Of a stretch of 56,470 nucleotides of DNA, positions 18,195 to 29,261 are shown piece after piece; the stretch's first letter is position 1; the number at the start of each line of letters is the position of its first letter. Source of the DNA: Secundilactobacillus paracollinoides DSM 15502 = JCM 11969 (GTDB lineage Bacteria; Bacillota; Bacilli; Lactobacillales; Lactobacillaceae); NCBI RefSeq assembly GCF_001311135.1, contig NZ_BBAG01000016.1, positions 1-56,470 of the forward strand, written 5' to 3'. The notes under the pieces were generated by a model that worked only from the letters and a program-made list of their open reading frames with translations, had not been told where the DNA came from and searched no databases. The position numbers and the translations under genes were made by a program.

Positions 18195-19133
18195 CTAGAT
18201 AGCTTCCGCCCCGCGCAAATTATCCGCATACTCATTGATTTTACGTAACCGATGATTGATACCAGATTTCGAAATGGCACCGCTTGGAATCATTGTGCTG
18301 AGTTCCTTAAGGCTGACTTCCTTGTTGGCTAACCGAACCTCTGCCACTTCGCGTAACTTCGGTGGCAACTGACCGAGACCAACCATCTCATCAATAAACT
18401 TGATGTTTTCAATCTGCTTACTTGACGCATTTGCGACCTTATCAAGGTTGGCGTTCTCGCAGTTGACTAACCGGTTGACCGAGTTACGCATGTCACGCAT
18501 GATCCGAACGTCTTCGAACTTCAGCATGGCGCTTGTGGCCCCAATCAGGGACAGAAAGTCTGCGATACGCTCCCCCTCTTTTAGATAGGTGATAAACCCA
18601 CCGCGACGAGCTGTTGTGCGCGCGTTTAGATCGTACTTGTTGATCATGTTCGCAATCATCTCGTTGTGCCCCTCATACAGAGAGTATATCTCGAGATGGT
18701 ACCGGGACGTTTCGGGATTGTTAACCGACCCGCCTGCGAGAAAGGCCCCTCGTAAATAGGAGCGAACCTGGCCGTCGTTTTCAAATAAACTGGCTGGGAC
18801 TTCTTCAATCAATTGGCCATCCTTAAAGATGCCAAGATCTTTCAGCACCATTTCAGAGCCGGCATTGACCCGCACGATGTACAGATTGTTTTTCTTTAGT
18901 TTCATTTTCCGCCGAACCAGCAGTTCGCTTTCCAGATCATAAAACTGTTTTAATAGCTGGTAAATGCGCCGCGCAATAGCGGGATTTTCCGTTTGAATAT
19001 TTAAAACAAAATGGTGGTTGGCAAGTGACATTGCGCCGTTCATCCGAATCAGCGCAATCAGCTCAGCCTTCGCATTCTCCCGGTGGACTTCTAACGTTGT
19101 CAATTCTTTTTTGACATCACTGGCATATGACAA
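18195..19133 (-). CDS. whiA: DNA-binding protein WhiA
   Basis: WhiA is a LAGLIDADG-derived protein with a C-terminal helix-turn-helix. It influences cell division and chromosome segregation in Firmicutes. The 312-residue product begins [20 protein letters not shown]. It has the homing-endonuclease-like [24 protein letters not shown] segment and ends with the HTH region [29 protein letters not shown]. It starts 5 bp after the yvcK stop. It is third in rapZ-yvcK-whiA, a nearly universal Gram-positive cluster. Confidence 0.97.
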   Translation of the reverse strand: MSYASDVKKELTTLEVHRENAKAELIALIRMNGAMSLANHHFVLNIQTENPAIARRIYQLLKQFYDLESELLVRRKMKLKKNNLYIVRVNAGSEMVLKDLGIFKDGQLIEEVPASLFENDGQVRSYLRGAFLAGGSVNNPETSRYHLEIYSLYEGHNEMIANMINKYDLNARTTARRGGFITYLKEGERIADFLSLIGATSAMLKFEDVRIMRDMRNSVNRLVNCENANLDKVANASSKQIENIKFIDEMVGLGQLPPKLREVAEVRLANKEVSLKELSTMIPSGAISKSGINHRLRKINEYADNLRGAEAI

Positions 19134-19138
19134 TGGCG

Positions 19139-20152
19139 TTACCTCCCCTCGGCATTTCGTGAATCAACCTGCCCCAATAAATTCATGAGTTCGTTAACGA
19201 CCAATTCGCCGTTATGAAAGGCCCCGTTGTCCCGCAACTCCAAAAAGTCGGCGGAAACGACTCGGCACCCCTGTTCACGTAACCCTTTAAAATCGTGATT
19301 GACCTGGCGCGACATTTCGTTCCAGCGCTGGTAATCAATATACTCATCGGGCACTTTTTGCGTGTTGACCAGCACCGTGTTGATGACGTTCTGCTGCAAA
19401 TGGTCGTTGAGTACCCGGACGTGATCCGCATCCGTAAACTTCTCAGTTTCACCCTTTTGCGTCATGATGTTGCAGATATAAATGACCTCTGCAGGTGTCC
19501 GCCGAAGGGCATCCCCCACGTTACCGATCATTAAGTTCGGCAAAATACTGGTGAATAGGCTCCCAGGGCCAAGGACGATCTGGTCGGCCGTCATGATGGC
19601 ATCGATAACCTCTTGAACAGCTTCCGGCTCCTCACCGTCCTTATTACTGGGCGTGACCCAGACGTGTTTGATCAGTTTATGGGCGGCCGTTATTTCAGAC
19701 TCTCCCGTCAGCGTAGTCCCGTCAGAAAACTCTGCGTTGAGTTCAAGCGGCTCGTTGGCGGCTGGATAAATATGGCCGTCGACCTTCATGATTGCGGATA
19801 ATTCCTGGACCGCACCAAAGATACCGCTGCGCATTTCTGACAAAGCTGCAATGATCAGGTTACCGATGGCATGACCCGCAAAGAATTGGTCCTTGCTATC
19901 AAACCGATATTGGAACAGATCTAGTTCCAATTTTGGTAACCCCGATAGTGCCACGATGACGTTTCGAATATCGCCAGGCGGCACCACGTTTACGTAGTTG
20001 CGAATAATTCCGGATGAGCCGCCATCATCCGCGACAGTGACGACCGCGGTAATGTCGACATCCTGGTCCTTAAGGTTGCGTAAGATGACGGGCAAGCCTG
20101 TCCCACCACCCATAACAACGATCTTGGGCCGACGACGTTCCTCATTTCTCAT
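19139..20152 (-). CDS. yvcK: Gluconeogenesis factor YvcK / CofD-like
   Basis: YvcK is needed for growth on gluconeogenic carbon and for normal morphology in B. subtilis; it binds UDP-sugars. The 337-residue protein has the N-terminal nucleotide loop [17 protein letters not shown], the [11 protein letters not shown] segment, LSGLPKLE and [16 protein letters not shown]. It starts immediately after rapZ ends, with no gap, and is 5 bp before whiA. The RapZ-YvcK-WhiA triad links cell-envelope precursor sensing and division control; the exact biochemical role in lactobacilli is not known. Confidence 0.96.
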   Translation of the reverse strand: MRNEERRRPKIVVMGGGTGLPVILRNLKDQDVDITAVVTVADDGGSSGIIRNYVNVVPPGDIRNVIVALSGLPKLELDLFQYRFDSKDQFFAGHAIGNLIIAALSEMRSGIFGAVQELSAIMKVDGHIYPAANEPLELNAEFSDGTTLTGESEITAAHKLIKHVWVTPSNKDGEEPEAVQEVIDAIMTADQIVLGPGSLFTSILPNLMIGNVGDALRRTPAEVIYICNIMTQKGETEKFTDADHVRVLNDHLQQNVINTVLVNTQKVPDEYIDYQRWNEMSRQVNHDFKGLREQGCRVVSADFLELRDNGAFHNGELVVNELMNLLGQVDSRNAEGR

Positions 20153-21037
20153 TTAGTGTGAGTCCTTTCGTTTTTCAATATCACGGTGGGTCACATGAAC
20201 GGGATATTGTTCCCCGAGATCATTGCCCAGTCGTTCTGCTAACGCCACAGAACGGTGCTGACCACCTGTACAGCCGATGGCAACAGTTAAATTCGTTTTA
20301 CCTTCACGTTTGTATCCGGGAAGGGTGGTCTGCAACAGTCCTAAAAATTGCTGATAGAACTGCTCAGTCTCTGGTTGTTCCATGACGTAATCGTAGACCG
20401 GTTTATCCTTCCCTGTTTGCGGCCGCAATTCTGGCAGGTAGTACGGGTTTGGCAGGAACCGGACGTCCATCACAATATCGGCATCGATCGGCAATCCGTA
20501 TTTAAAGCCAAACGACATGAGTTCAATATGAAAGGTCTCCGTGTCTCCCGTCTCAAAACTATGGAAAATCTCTTCCCGTAAATTACGCGGCGTCAACTTG
20601 GATGTATTTAACACAAGCTGCGCAGCCTGCTTTAATGGCGCCAGCAGTTTCCGCTCCGCCTTGATACCATCGACCACCCGACCATTGCGGGCCAGCGGAT
20701 GGGAGCGCCGGGTCTCCTTGTAGCGCGAAACCAGGGTCTCGTCGTCAGCTTCAAGGAAAACGACCTGGCCTAAATCAGATAGCGTCAGGTCGGCAATATC
20801 CTTCGTCATTTGCATGATTTCATCGTAAAAGGCCCGTGACCGCAGATCGATCACTACTGCAACTTTTTTGATGTTACCGGATTCTTGAACGAGTTCCCAG
20901 AACTTCGTCATTAACGACGGCGGCATGTTATCGATACAAAAGTACCCTAAATCTTCAAAAGCTTGCATGGCGACGGTTTTGCCGGCACCGCTCATCCCTG
21001 AAATAATGACGAGTTGAATTTTTTCATTATCAGTCAT
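20153..21037 (-). CDS. rapZ: RNase adapter protein RapZ (YvcJ)
   Basis: A P-loop nucleotide-binding protein of 294 residues; in E. coli it guides RNase E to GlmZ, and in Firmicutes (YvcJ) it is linked to competence. Walker A is GMSGAGKT (residues 14-21). The C-terminal domain has FLPNPYYLPELRPQTG, IGCTGGQHRSVALAERL and VHVTHRDIEKRK, as in the family. It is first in the rapZ-yvcK-whiA operon, and its stop is adjacent to the yvcK start. No RNase E exists in this group, so the target must differ from E. coli. Confidence 0.95.
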   Translation of the reverse strand: MTDNEKIQLVIISGMSGAGKTVAMQAFEDLGYFCIDNMPPSLMTKFWELVQESGNIKKVAVVIDLRSRAFYDEIMQMTKDIADLTLSDLGQVVFLEADDETLVSRYKETRRSHPLARNGRVVDGIKAERKLLAPLKQAAQLVLNTSKLTPRNLREEIFHSFETGDTETFHIELMSFGFKYGLPIDADIVMDVRFLPNPYYLPELRPQTGKDKPVYDYVMEQPETEQFYQQFLGLLQTTLPGYKREGKTNLTVAIGCTGGQHRSVALAERLGNDLGEQYPVHVTHRDIEKRKDSH

Positions 21038-21120
21038 GGCATTCTCCCATCATTTGTCTGTCTACACTAAGACTTACAGTGTAACATACCTGGTGTGTCA
21101 TTTACAATGGGGGGCCGGGT

Positions 21121-21200
21121 GTGCGAAGAGTGTGGAGCAAGGCGTTTTGAGGGCTACTGCGTAAGCAAAAGTGAGTTCTATTGTGGCCTGACTTTTTAAC
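21121..21200 (+). repeat. R1 repeat, orphan partial copy
   Basis: AGAGTGTGGAGCAAGGCG followed by TTTTGAGGGC and GCGTAAGC, the 5' half of R1 in plus-strand sense. It lies 5' of rapZ, with no plus-strand gene to its left, and the 3' arm is missing. The rest of this gap (to 21325) shows nothing I can name. Confidence 0.65.
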
Positions 21201-21325
21201 CAGAGTCGCTTATTAAACACCTATCTCCCCTACACAACACGGTCACCGTAAATACCAGGAAGCATACAACTAAAAAAACTAGCAAATTCAAGAAAACGAT
21301 TTTTGACCGAGCCTTAATCTGAAAT

Positions 21326-21378
21326 CAAAAAAGAATCCCTACGATATTAAGAGACTAATATCATAGAGATTCTTTTTC
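21326..21378 (-). terminator. Terminator of the DUF308 gene
   Basis: A long stem: GAATC, CTA and GATATTA pair across to TAATATC, TAG and GATTC, with two single mismatches and a 6-nt loop. It is flanked by A6 and T5, so it could serve both strands. It lies 58 bp beyond the DUF308 stop. Confidence 0.88.
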
Positions 21379-21435
21379 TAGTCAACACTGCGGAAGCGAG
21401 TTCCTGGTAGTGAGACCTAATTCATTTAACTGAAA

Positions 21436-21980
21436 TTATCGCCGTGCAAAAGCTAATACAACAGCGTTGATCCCAAAAATAACCAGGTAGAACGCAATCA
21501 TCCAGGTCAACGAGAACGCCGCCACAATTGGATTTACCAACAGCAAGATTCCGACGAGCAACGATAGGATATCCAAAAGCATGGACACCCAGTAATAGCC
21601 GGTACCAAACTGGCGTAGATGACCGATCACCAACAACCGTTCAATCGAATCTAGATGAACCAGAACGTAAACAGATAGCCAATGGTCATAATGCCGCTGG
21701 TTGGCTTGATGATAAATAATAGTCCGATCAGAAGGTCAATAATACCAATGACCAGTGCAAAGATTGCGACGTTACCAACTAACTCTCGCAACTTCGAAAA
21801 ACCTGAGATCGTGGTTAACCCACTAATAATGGCAACAAAGCCAAAGACAACGGCCAATGCCGTAATGCCAATATTTGGTTCGAATACTAGGACCAGGGCC
21901 GCCAGAATGAATAAGATACCCGTAATTAATTCATGCCAGTCAAAACCCCATTTAGGACGCATACTAAACATGACACTCAC
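21436..21980 (-). CDS. HdeD/DUF308 family membrane protein (one frame break)
   Basis: A small integral membrane protein with about six hydrophobic segments in repeated pairs, as in the HdeD/DUF308 family. The first half begins near MRPKWGFDWHELITGILFI and includes GLTTISGFSKL. The second half is WVSMLLDILSLLVGILLLV to IFGINAVVLAFARR. The frame breaks near 21650-21655; one C gives FTFWFILDSIERLLVIGHL and 181 residues. HdeD is an acid-resistance factor in enterics, but the role in Gram-positives is unknown. It is monocistronic with its own terminator. Confidence 0.82.
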
Positions 21981-22078
21981 CTCGTTTTCTTCCCTATTCT
22001 AAATCCATCATACCGATTTAAAAGCGCTAACACAAGCGATGTTGCAAGCATTGCGATGAATTTTTAATAAACCAACAA

Positions 22079-22908
22079 TCAGTTAGAATCTGGTGATTTA
22101 AGTGTGGCCTCGATCAGGTCTCTCAGGCGACGCAACGTTGTGTTAGGCTGTTGTTCAAGGCCAATCAGATAAAAGTGCCGGTGATATTTCGCCCCAATTT
22201 CTGCAGATGGCACCCCAGCTGGCACTAACGCTTTAGCAAATATCGTTTCCCCGATCCCCGCCTGCAACAGCCCCATAATACTCTGGTTGGTATCAACTAC
22301 CAGTGTATGGGTCGGTGTAATGCCCTGTTCACGCAGATAAGCATCCGTATAGTGCCGAACTCCGGAACCCGCCTCACGCAACAACCACAAATCTGTCGTG
22401 GGGTCGCCCGCCAACACCAGTTGATCGCCAGGCAACTCGGTCTGACGAACAGCATCTGCGAGCATGGGCTTTTCAATCAAACCATAAGCGAGTTCATGGG
22501 AAACAATCCCGTTTAGAACGGCCTCTGAATTCATCGTTCGCACCTCAAATTGATATTCACTATGCGGTAAAAGTTGCTGCATCAGCATCGGCATCACGGT
22601 CACGGCCGTCGTTTGTGAAAACCCGATCGGTGCTGGCATCTGAGGATGTTCACTCAGTTGTTTGATTGCCATGAAAGTCTGTTGCCACTCTTCATCGAGC
22701 CGCTTATAGGCAGGTAAAGCTGATCCGCAGCTGGTGTGGGTTGAACCTGTCGCCGCCCATTACGGACAAATAGCGTCATGTCTAAGGTCTGTTCCAATCG
22801 ATTGATCTGCACCGAAACGCTGGGCTGAGAAATAAATAACTGTTTTGCGGCCACGGAAAAATTTCGCGTCTCATACACGGTCATAAATGTTTGCACGTCT
22901 CGCTCCAT
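22079..22908 (-). CDS. LysR-family regulator (one frame break)
   Basis: A LysR-type regulator of 276 residues after repair. The N-terminal helix-turn-helix reads FMTVYETRNFSVAAKQLFISQPSVSVQINRLE (about residues 8-40). The effector domain follows (PIGFSQTTAVTVMPMLM, GLLQAGIGETIFAKALVPAG). The frame breaks near 22708-22712; one C (CC to CCC) gives DQLYLPYKRLDEEWQQ. It is transcribed away from the YeiH-type gene across a 127-bp gap, which is the standard arrangement for a LysR protein controlling its divergent neighbour. The effector is unknown; sulfur compounds are plausible by analogy. Confidence 0.88.
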
Positions 22909-23035
22909 ACACGCTCGCCTTTCTATTAAAGTTCTTAATAGTTTATATTATAAATCAGTATTTCATTAATCACAACAATCCCGGTATACTAACGAAGTGT
23001 CTTAGAGAGAACTTACTATTGAGGGAGAGATTGAT

Positions 23036-24040
23036 ATGAAGCCTGTACGTGCCGTACTACCGGGTTTTGGATTAAGTTTTTTAATTGCAACTATTAGTCA
23101 GTGGGTCAACGCTGACCTCATTAAGGGGATTGGTGCGCCAACCGTGGCGTTGCTGATTGGTGTCCTGCTTGGCAACACAGTTATTCGTCAGCCGATGTGG
23201 TACAGTGGAACTGCCTGGTCGGAAAAACGCCTTTTAGAATATTCCGTGATGCTGCTGGGTGCCACCATTACATTTCAAACGATTCAGCAATTAAAATTAG
23301 GCGGGATCGCGTTTATTTTATTACAGATGACGATTACGATCGGCTTCGCACTCATTTTGGGTAAACGACTCCATTTTTCTGAAGGGATGACCCTAATGAT
23401 GGCAGGTGGCAACGCCGTTTGCGGCTCATCAGCCATTGCTGCTATTGCCCCAACCATCGAGGCCAAAGACGATGATAAACGACTCGCCATCACCCTTGTT
23501 AATCTCATGGGGACTGTGCTAATGCTCACCCTGCCCCTTATCAGCCTGTTAGCCTTTCACCACAGTAATTTTCTCCGTGGCGCCCTAATTGGTGGTACCG
23601 TGCAATCCGTTGGTCAAGTGATTGCCAGCGCCACAATGGTCAATCAGGAAACAACGACCTTTGCAACACTGTTTAAGATTTTGCGAATCATCATGTTGAT
23701 CGCCGTTGTTCTGATTTTCAGTCAAATTCACCGGCATCACCAGCCCGCTGACCAACAGTCGGTCAGTATGGTGGATAGCGCAAAACGGGCATTACCCTGG
23801 TACGTGGTCGGTTTTATCGTCCTCTGTGCGCTTAATTCTTGGTTGACGTTTGCGCCAATCATCTCAAGTGGTGCCCATTCGTTGAGCAGTTGGTGCGAAA
23901 TCACCGCACTAGCAGCGATTGGGTTGCGATTGAATTTTGCGGCATTTATCAAGGCTGGACGGAAACTCGCCTACTTTGGTGGCGGCGTTTTGATTGTTCA
24001 GGTTGTGAGTGCGGTTGTTTTGATTTCTGTTCTCTTGTAA
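23036..24040 (+). CDS. YeiH-family putative sulfate exporter
   Basis: A 334-residue UPF0324/YeiH membrane protein with about ten hydrophobic helices. Family segments are VALLIGVLLGNTV, LEYSVMLLGATITFQTI, MAGGNAVCGSSAIAAIAPTI and the C-terminal GLRLNFAAFIKAGRKLAYFGG. The family is annotated as putative sulfate exporters; direct transport evidence is sparse. It starts at ATG 23036 behind GGGAG. It is divergent from a LysR gene that probably regulates it, and is followed by a strong terminator. Confidence 0.85.
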   Translation: MKPVRAVLPGFGLSFLIATISQWVNADLIKGIGAPTVALLIGVLLGNTVIRQPMWYSGTAWSEKRLLEYSVMLLGATITFQTIQQLKLGGIAFILLQMTITIGFALILGKRLHFSEGMTLMMAGGNAVCGSSAIAAIAPTIEAKDDDKRLAITLVNLMGTVLMLTLPLISLLAFHHSNFLRGALIGGTVQSVGQVIASATMVNQETTTFATLFKILRIIMLIAVVLIFSQIHRHHQPADQQSVSMVDSAKRALPWYVVGFIVLCALNSWLTFAPIISSGAHSLSSWCEITALAAIGLRLNFAAFIKAGRKLAYFGGGVLIVQVVSAVVLISVLL

Positions 24041-24041
24041 T

Positions 24042-24088
24042 AAAAAAGTCTGAGACGATAACGAGGTGCGTTATTGCTCAGACTTTTT
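24042..24088. terminator. Bidirectional terminator between yeiH-like and uvrA
   Basis: A nested stem, AAAAAGTCTGAG and GATAACG with CGTTATT and CTCAGACTTTTT, flanked by A6 and T5. It starts 1 bp after the yeiH-like stop and also lies beyond the R1 repeat that follows uvrA. Confidence 0.9.
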
Positions 24089-24237
24089 GTTTTTTATTTT
24101 GCGTTATACAACAAGCATGCAGTGCGCTAGACAGATGGGGACCCCCACCTTAGCAAACTCTGGCGGTGATTCCACAGCTTAGACTCAGCTTTTATGCTTC
24201 AGAGAGTTTCTGGCAACTGCTTTCTTGGCCACTCTGC

Positions 24238-24358
24238 TGAAACGCGTTCAGCAGGGCAAGGGGCTACTGTGTAACGGACTCTGAGCCAAAAGTCAAAACC
24301 AGACTTTTAGCTCAGAGTCCGTTACACTCCGCCCCTTAAGCGCCCTGCTTCACGCTCT
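24238..24358 (-). repeat. R1 repeat downstream of uvrA
   Basis: A full R1 copy: GCGT/ACGC, loop GAA/TGA, GCAGGGC/GCCCTGC, GGGGC/GCCCC, loop GGA/AGTA, stem GTGTAACGGACTCTGAGC with its complement, and an apical loop with AAAAGTC/GACTTTT. Its first 23 bp are inside the uvrA reading frame and supply the uvrA stop codon. Confidence 0.88.
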
Positions 24359-27187
24359 TTGCCCTTTCCTTATCCCTTTCCAAAATCGGTCCAAGATACT
24401 GCCCCGTATAACTTCCCGGAGCTGCTGCAATCTCTTCTGGGGTTCCCGTTGCGACCACTTGGCCGCCACCATCGCCGCCCTCTGGTCCAAGGTCGATCAG
24501 GTGATCAGCCGTCTTGATGACGTCGAGGTTATGTTCGATGATCAACACCGTGTTCCCGTTATCGACTAAGCGATGCAAGACATCCAACAAGCGTTTGATA
24601 TCATCCACGTGCAGACCAGTGGTTGGTTCATCTAGAATGTAGAAGTTTTGGCCATTGGCCTTCTTCTGCAATTCAGACGCCAGCTTCATCCGTTGCGCTT
24701 CACCACCAGACAACGTTGTCGCTGATTGACCGAGTGACACATAGCCTAACCCAACATCATGAATCGTCTGCAACTTCCGAGTGATCTTTGGGATTGCACT
24801 AAAGAACTCCAATGCTTGATCCACTGTCATATCAAGGACTTCGGCAATGTTCTTACCCTTATATTCCACTTCTAGGGTTTCAGAATTATAGCGTTTACCA
24901 TGACAAACTTCACACGGCACGTACACGTCAGGCAAGAAGTTCATTTCGATTTTCAAGATACCATCGCCATGACAGGCTTCACAACGGCCACCCTTGATGT
25001 TAAAACTGAACCGGCCTTGCTGATAGCCACGTAGCTTGGCCTCGCTCGTTTGCGCAAACAGTCCGCGAATGTCGTTAAACACACCCGTGTAAGTGGCTGG
25101 GTTACTGCGTGGTGTCCGACCAATTGGACTTTGGTCAATGTTAATCACTTTTTCAATATTCTTGATCCCAGAAACCGACTTATACTTCCCCGGTTTCTCG
25201 GAGTTACGATTGATTTTTTGTGCCAGCACCCGTTTTAGAATGGTGTTCACCAGCGTTGACTTACCAGAGCCTGAAACCCCGGTGACCACCACAAATTCAC
25301 CCAGTGGAAAATCAACGTCAATGTCTTTGAGGTTATTTTCCGCTGCGCCCTTGATCGTGATCTTCTTACCGTTGCCTTTGCCCCGGGTCTCCGGAACCGG
25401 AATAAATTTCTTTCCGGATAAATATTGACCAGTAAGTGATTTCTTAGTTCGAATCACCTGTTTAGGCGTGCCAGCAGCCATCACTTCACCACCGTGCTCA
25501 CCGGCGCCAGGGCCAATGTCGATCAGATAATCGGCGGCTTCATGGTGTCTTCATCATGTTCAACGACAATTAGGGTATTGCCAAGGTCACGCATCTTCTT
25601 CAATGAAGCAATCAATCGGTCATTATCACGTTGATGTAACCCAATCGACGGTTCATCCAGAATGTAGAGCACCCCAGAAAGGTTTGACCCGATTTGAGTG
25701 GCCAACCGAATTCGTTGCGCCTCACCACCAGACAGCGTTCGCGCTGCCCGACTCAACGTCAAATAATCCAACCCAACGTTTTCCAAGAAGGTTAACCGGT
25801 CACGAATTTCTTTCAAGATCGGTTGTGCGATGGTCTGATCCTGATCACTAAACTGCAGTTGGTCAAAGAATGGCAGTTCTTCTCCAATGGCAAAGTCAGA
25901 AACTTCACCAATGTGCTTGCCGCCAATTTTAACCGCCAGCGCCTTCCGGTTTAACCGGTAGCCGTGACACGTTTGACAGGTTAACTCACGGAAATATTGC
26001 TGCATCTGTCCTTGAGTGAAGTCGGTTCCATTGTGGTAACGACGGTCGACGTTGTTAATGACACCTTCAAACGGGGTATCGGTCTCCCGAACACCACCGA
26101 AATCACTGTTCAATTCAAAATGCATGACCTTTGATGAGCCGTATAACACAAAGTGCTGGTCATCCTTGGACAAGTCCTTCCATGGCGTATCCATGTCGAT
26201 ATCAGCTTGGGCACACGCCTGAGCTAACATATCAGGATAATACTTAGAGCTGGATGGGTTCCAAGGCGCAACGGCCCCTTCACTCAACGTCTTCGTATCG
26301 TCTGGAATAATCAGGTCAGGATCGATTTCAAGTTTCATCCCCAGCCCATCACAGTCTGGGCAGGCACCAAATGGCGCGTTAAACGAGAACAGGCGCGGTT
26401 CCAATTCACCAACAGTAAAGCCGCAAATTGGACAAGCGTAGTGTTCTGAAAATAAAATGGGCTCGCCATCGATTAAATCAGCGACAGCGTATCCGCCGCT
26501 TAATCGTAATGCTGCTTCAAAGGAATCGAAAAGTCGTGACCGAATACCGTCCTTAACAACGATCCGGTCAACCACGATATCAATTGAATGCATCTGATTC
26601 TTATTCAGGTCAAGCTCCTCATCAACATCATGGACTTCACCATCGATTCGAACGCGTACAAACCCTTCACGCTTGATCTTATCGAAGACTTTCTTGTGCT
26701 GACCCTTCTTTTCACGCACGATGGGTGACAGAATCTGCAACTTTGTCCGTTCAGGCAACGAGAGAACTTTATCGACCATCTGTTCCACTGTCTGACTCGT
26801 AATTTCGGTCCCGTCGTTTGGACAAATTGGGGTCCCGACCCGAGCCCACAGCAACCGCAAATAGTCATTGATTTCAGTCACCGTTCCCACGGTTGACCGG
26901 GGGTTCTTTGACGTTGTTTTTTGGTCAATAGAAATCGCCGGTGACAACCCGTCGATCGAGTCAACATCAGGCTTATCCATTTGACCCAAGAATTGCCGCG
27001 CATAGGCAGACAATGATTGGACATACCGGCGCTGTCCCTCGGCATACAACGTATCAAAGGCCAAGGAACTCTTGCCTGACCCTGATAGTCCCGTCACAAC
27101 GACTAGTTTGTTTTTGGGAATTTTAACATCAATGTTTTTCAAATTGTGCGCTCGGGCACCATGAATCTCAATATAATCGTTTGCCAA
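24336..27187 (-). CDS. uvrA: Excinuclease ABC subunit A (one frame break)
   Basis: UvrA is the damage-recognition ATPase of nucleotide excision repair and works with UvrB just upstream. Two ABC modules are visible: Walker [15 protein letters not shown] (about residues 32-45) with signature [16 protein letters not shown], then [14 protein letters not shown] with [15 protein letters not shown]. Zinc-binding CX2C pairs occur ([32 protein letters not shown]). The frame breaks near 25530-25533; one G gives [21 protein letters not shown] and 950 residues. The last eight codons (AKSVKQGA) are encoded by the R1 repeat. It is 45 bp after uvrB. Confidence 0.95.
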
Positions 27188-27231
27188 ATGGCGAATCCTC
27201 CTCCGGCATCAATAGTCACCTGAATGTCTCA

Positions 27232-29235
27232 CTAAGCATCCATTTCTGCTTTTAATTCTAGTACGGTATCACGCAATGTTGCTGCGTGTTCGAAGTCCAA
27301 CTTCTTGGCTGCCGACCGCATTTCATCTTCTAGTCGGGCAATCATTGCCTTTTGGTCCTTGCTGCTCATCGCATCAAAGTCACTTTCAACAAAGTCGTCC
27401 TTTTCACCGCTGTGTTCATCCGTCTTCGTCACACTGATCAAATCACGAATTTCCTTCTTGATCGTCTGTGGTGTGATCCCATGTTCTTCATTATATTTCT
27501 GTTGAATTTCACGCCGACGGGCCGTTTCATCCATCGCTTTTTGCATGGAATCGGTAATCGCGTCTGCATACATAATAACGGACCCATGCACGTTACGGGC
27601 AGCGCGACCCATAGTTTGGATCAGTGACCGTTCGTTACGCAGGAAACCTTCCTTATCTGCATCAAGAATGGCGACAAGTGACACTTCGGGCACATCGATT
27701 CCTTCACGTAACAGGTTGATCCCCACCAAAACGTCATACTTACCTAACCGAAGATCACGCAAGATTTGCGTCCGTTCAAGTGTCTTGATATCACTGTGCA
27801 GATACGCGACCTTGATACCGAGATCTTTCAGGTAATCGGTCAGATCTTCAGCCATCTTCTTGGTCAGTGTTGTCACAAATGTCCGCTCGTTAGCATCGAT
27901 CCGCTTATTGATCTCACCAACCAGATCATCCATCTGACCCATAATTGGCCGGACTTCAACCGTTGGATCGAGTAAGCCAGTTGGCCGAATGATCTGTTCA
28001 ACAACATCCTTCGTCTGATCCATTTCGTAATCACCAGGAGTCGCGGACATATAGATCACTTGGTTGACGTGCTTCTCGAATTCATTTAATTTTAACGGTC
28101 GGTTATCCAATGCGCTTGGCAACCGGAAACCATAATCGACCAGCTGTTGTTTCCGTGACCGGTCACCCTTATACATCCCACGGACCTGCGGCATCGTCAC
28201 GTGTGATTCGTCCACGATCAGCAAAAAGTCCTTTGGGAAGAAGTCGAGCAGCGTAAACGGCGGCTCACCAGGTTTACGACCATCCATAAAGCGCGAATAG
28301 TTTTCAATGCCGTTGGTGTACCCCATTTCCCGCAGCATTTCAATGTCGTAGGTCGTCCGTTGCTTGAGACGTTGCGCCTCCAGTAACTTACCATCGCCTT
28401 CCAGAACACCCAACCGGTCATCCAGTTCGTCTGAAATGCCTTGAATGGCGTGGTCCATAATATCATCATTCGTCATAAAGTGGGTCGCGGGGAAAATGGC
28501 CACGTGGTCGCGGTCACCAATGATCTCTCCCGTAAGCATCCACTTCTCGAATCCGATCAATTTCGTCACCGAAGAATTCGACCCGCAGCGCACGTTCATC
28601 CCGTGATGCTGGGAAGATTTCAACAACGTCACCATGGACACGGAACCGGCCCCGTTGAAAATCAATATCGTTCCGTTCAAATTGAATGTCAACCAGCTTA
28701 CGCATCAGATCATTACGTTCAATTTCTTGACCCACACGCAATGAAACGGTGTGGTTCTTGTACTCGCTTGGATCCCCTAACCCAAAGATCGAAGACACAG
28801 AAGCCACCACGATCACATCATTACGCTCCAGCAAGGAACTCGTGGCTGAATGTCGCAACTTATCGATCTCATCGTTGACTGAAGAATCCTTTTCAATGTA
28901 GGTATCACTTGAGGGCACGTAGGCTTCCGGTTGGTAATAATCATAGTAACTCACGAAATACTCCACCGCGTTGTTCGGTAAGAATTCCTTAAATTCGCCG
29001 TAAAGTTGACCCACCAACGTTTTGTTGTGTGACAGGATCAGGGTCGGCTTATTGACATTTTTGATCACGTTTGAGATCGTAAAAGTCTTCCCAGTCCCAG
29101 TGGCACCTAAAAGGATCTGAGCCTTTTTGCCGGCTTCAACGCCCTTGGTCAATTCATCAATGGCGTGCGGCTGATCACCAGTTGGCTGGTATTCTGATAC
29201 CAGGTCGAACTTCGATCTTCTTGACGTTCAATCAT
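27232..29235 (-). CDS. uvrB: Excinuclease ABC subunit B (two frame breaks)
   Basis: UvrB is the helicase-like damage-verification subunit loaded by UvrA. The start is ATG 29235 (MIERQEDR), then [12 protein letters not shown] (Walker A), the beta-hairpin [23 protein letters not shown], the DEXX-type LIVDESHVT, helicase motif [11 protein letters not shown], and a UVR domain at the end. The first break, near 29208-29211, is mended by one A ([20 protein letters not shown]). The second, near 28535-28540, needs two bases ([13 protein letters not shown], possibly GC lost from GCGC) or one removed. Total length is 667-668 residues. A LexA-like box lies about 85 bp upstream. Confidence 0.95.
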
Positions 29236-29261
29236 ATCCTAAATCCCCCTTTTTTAAACAC

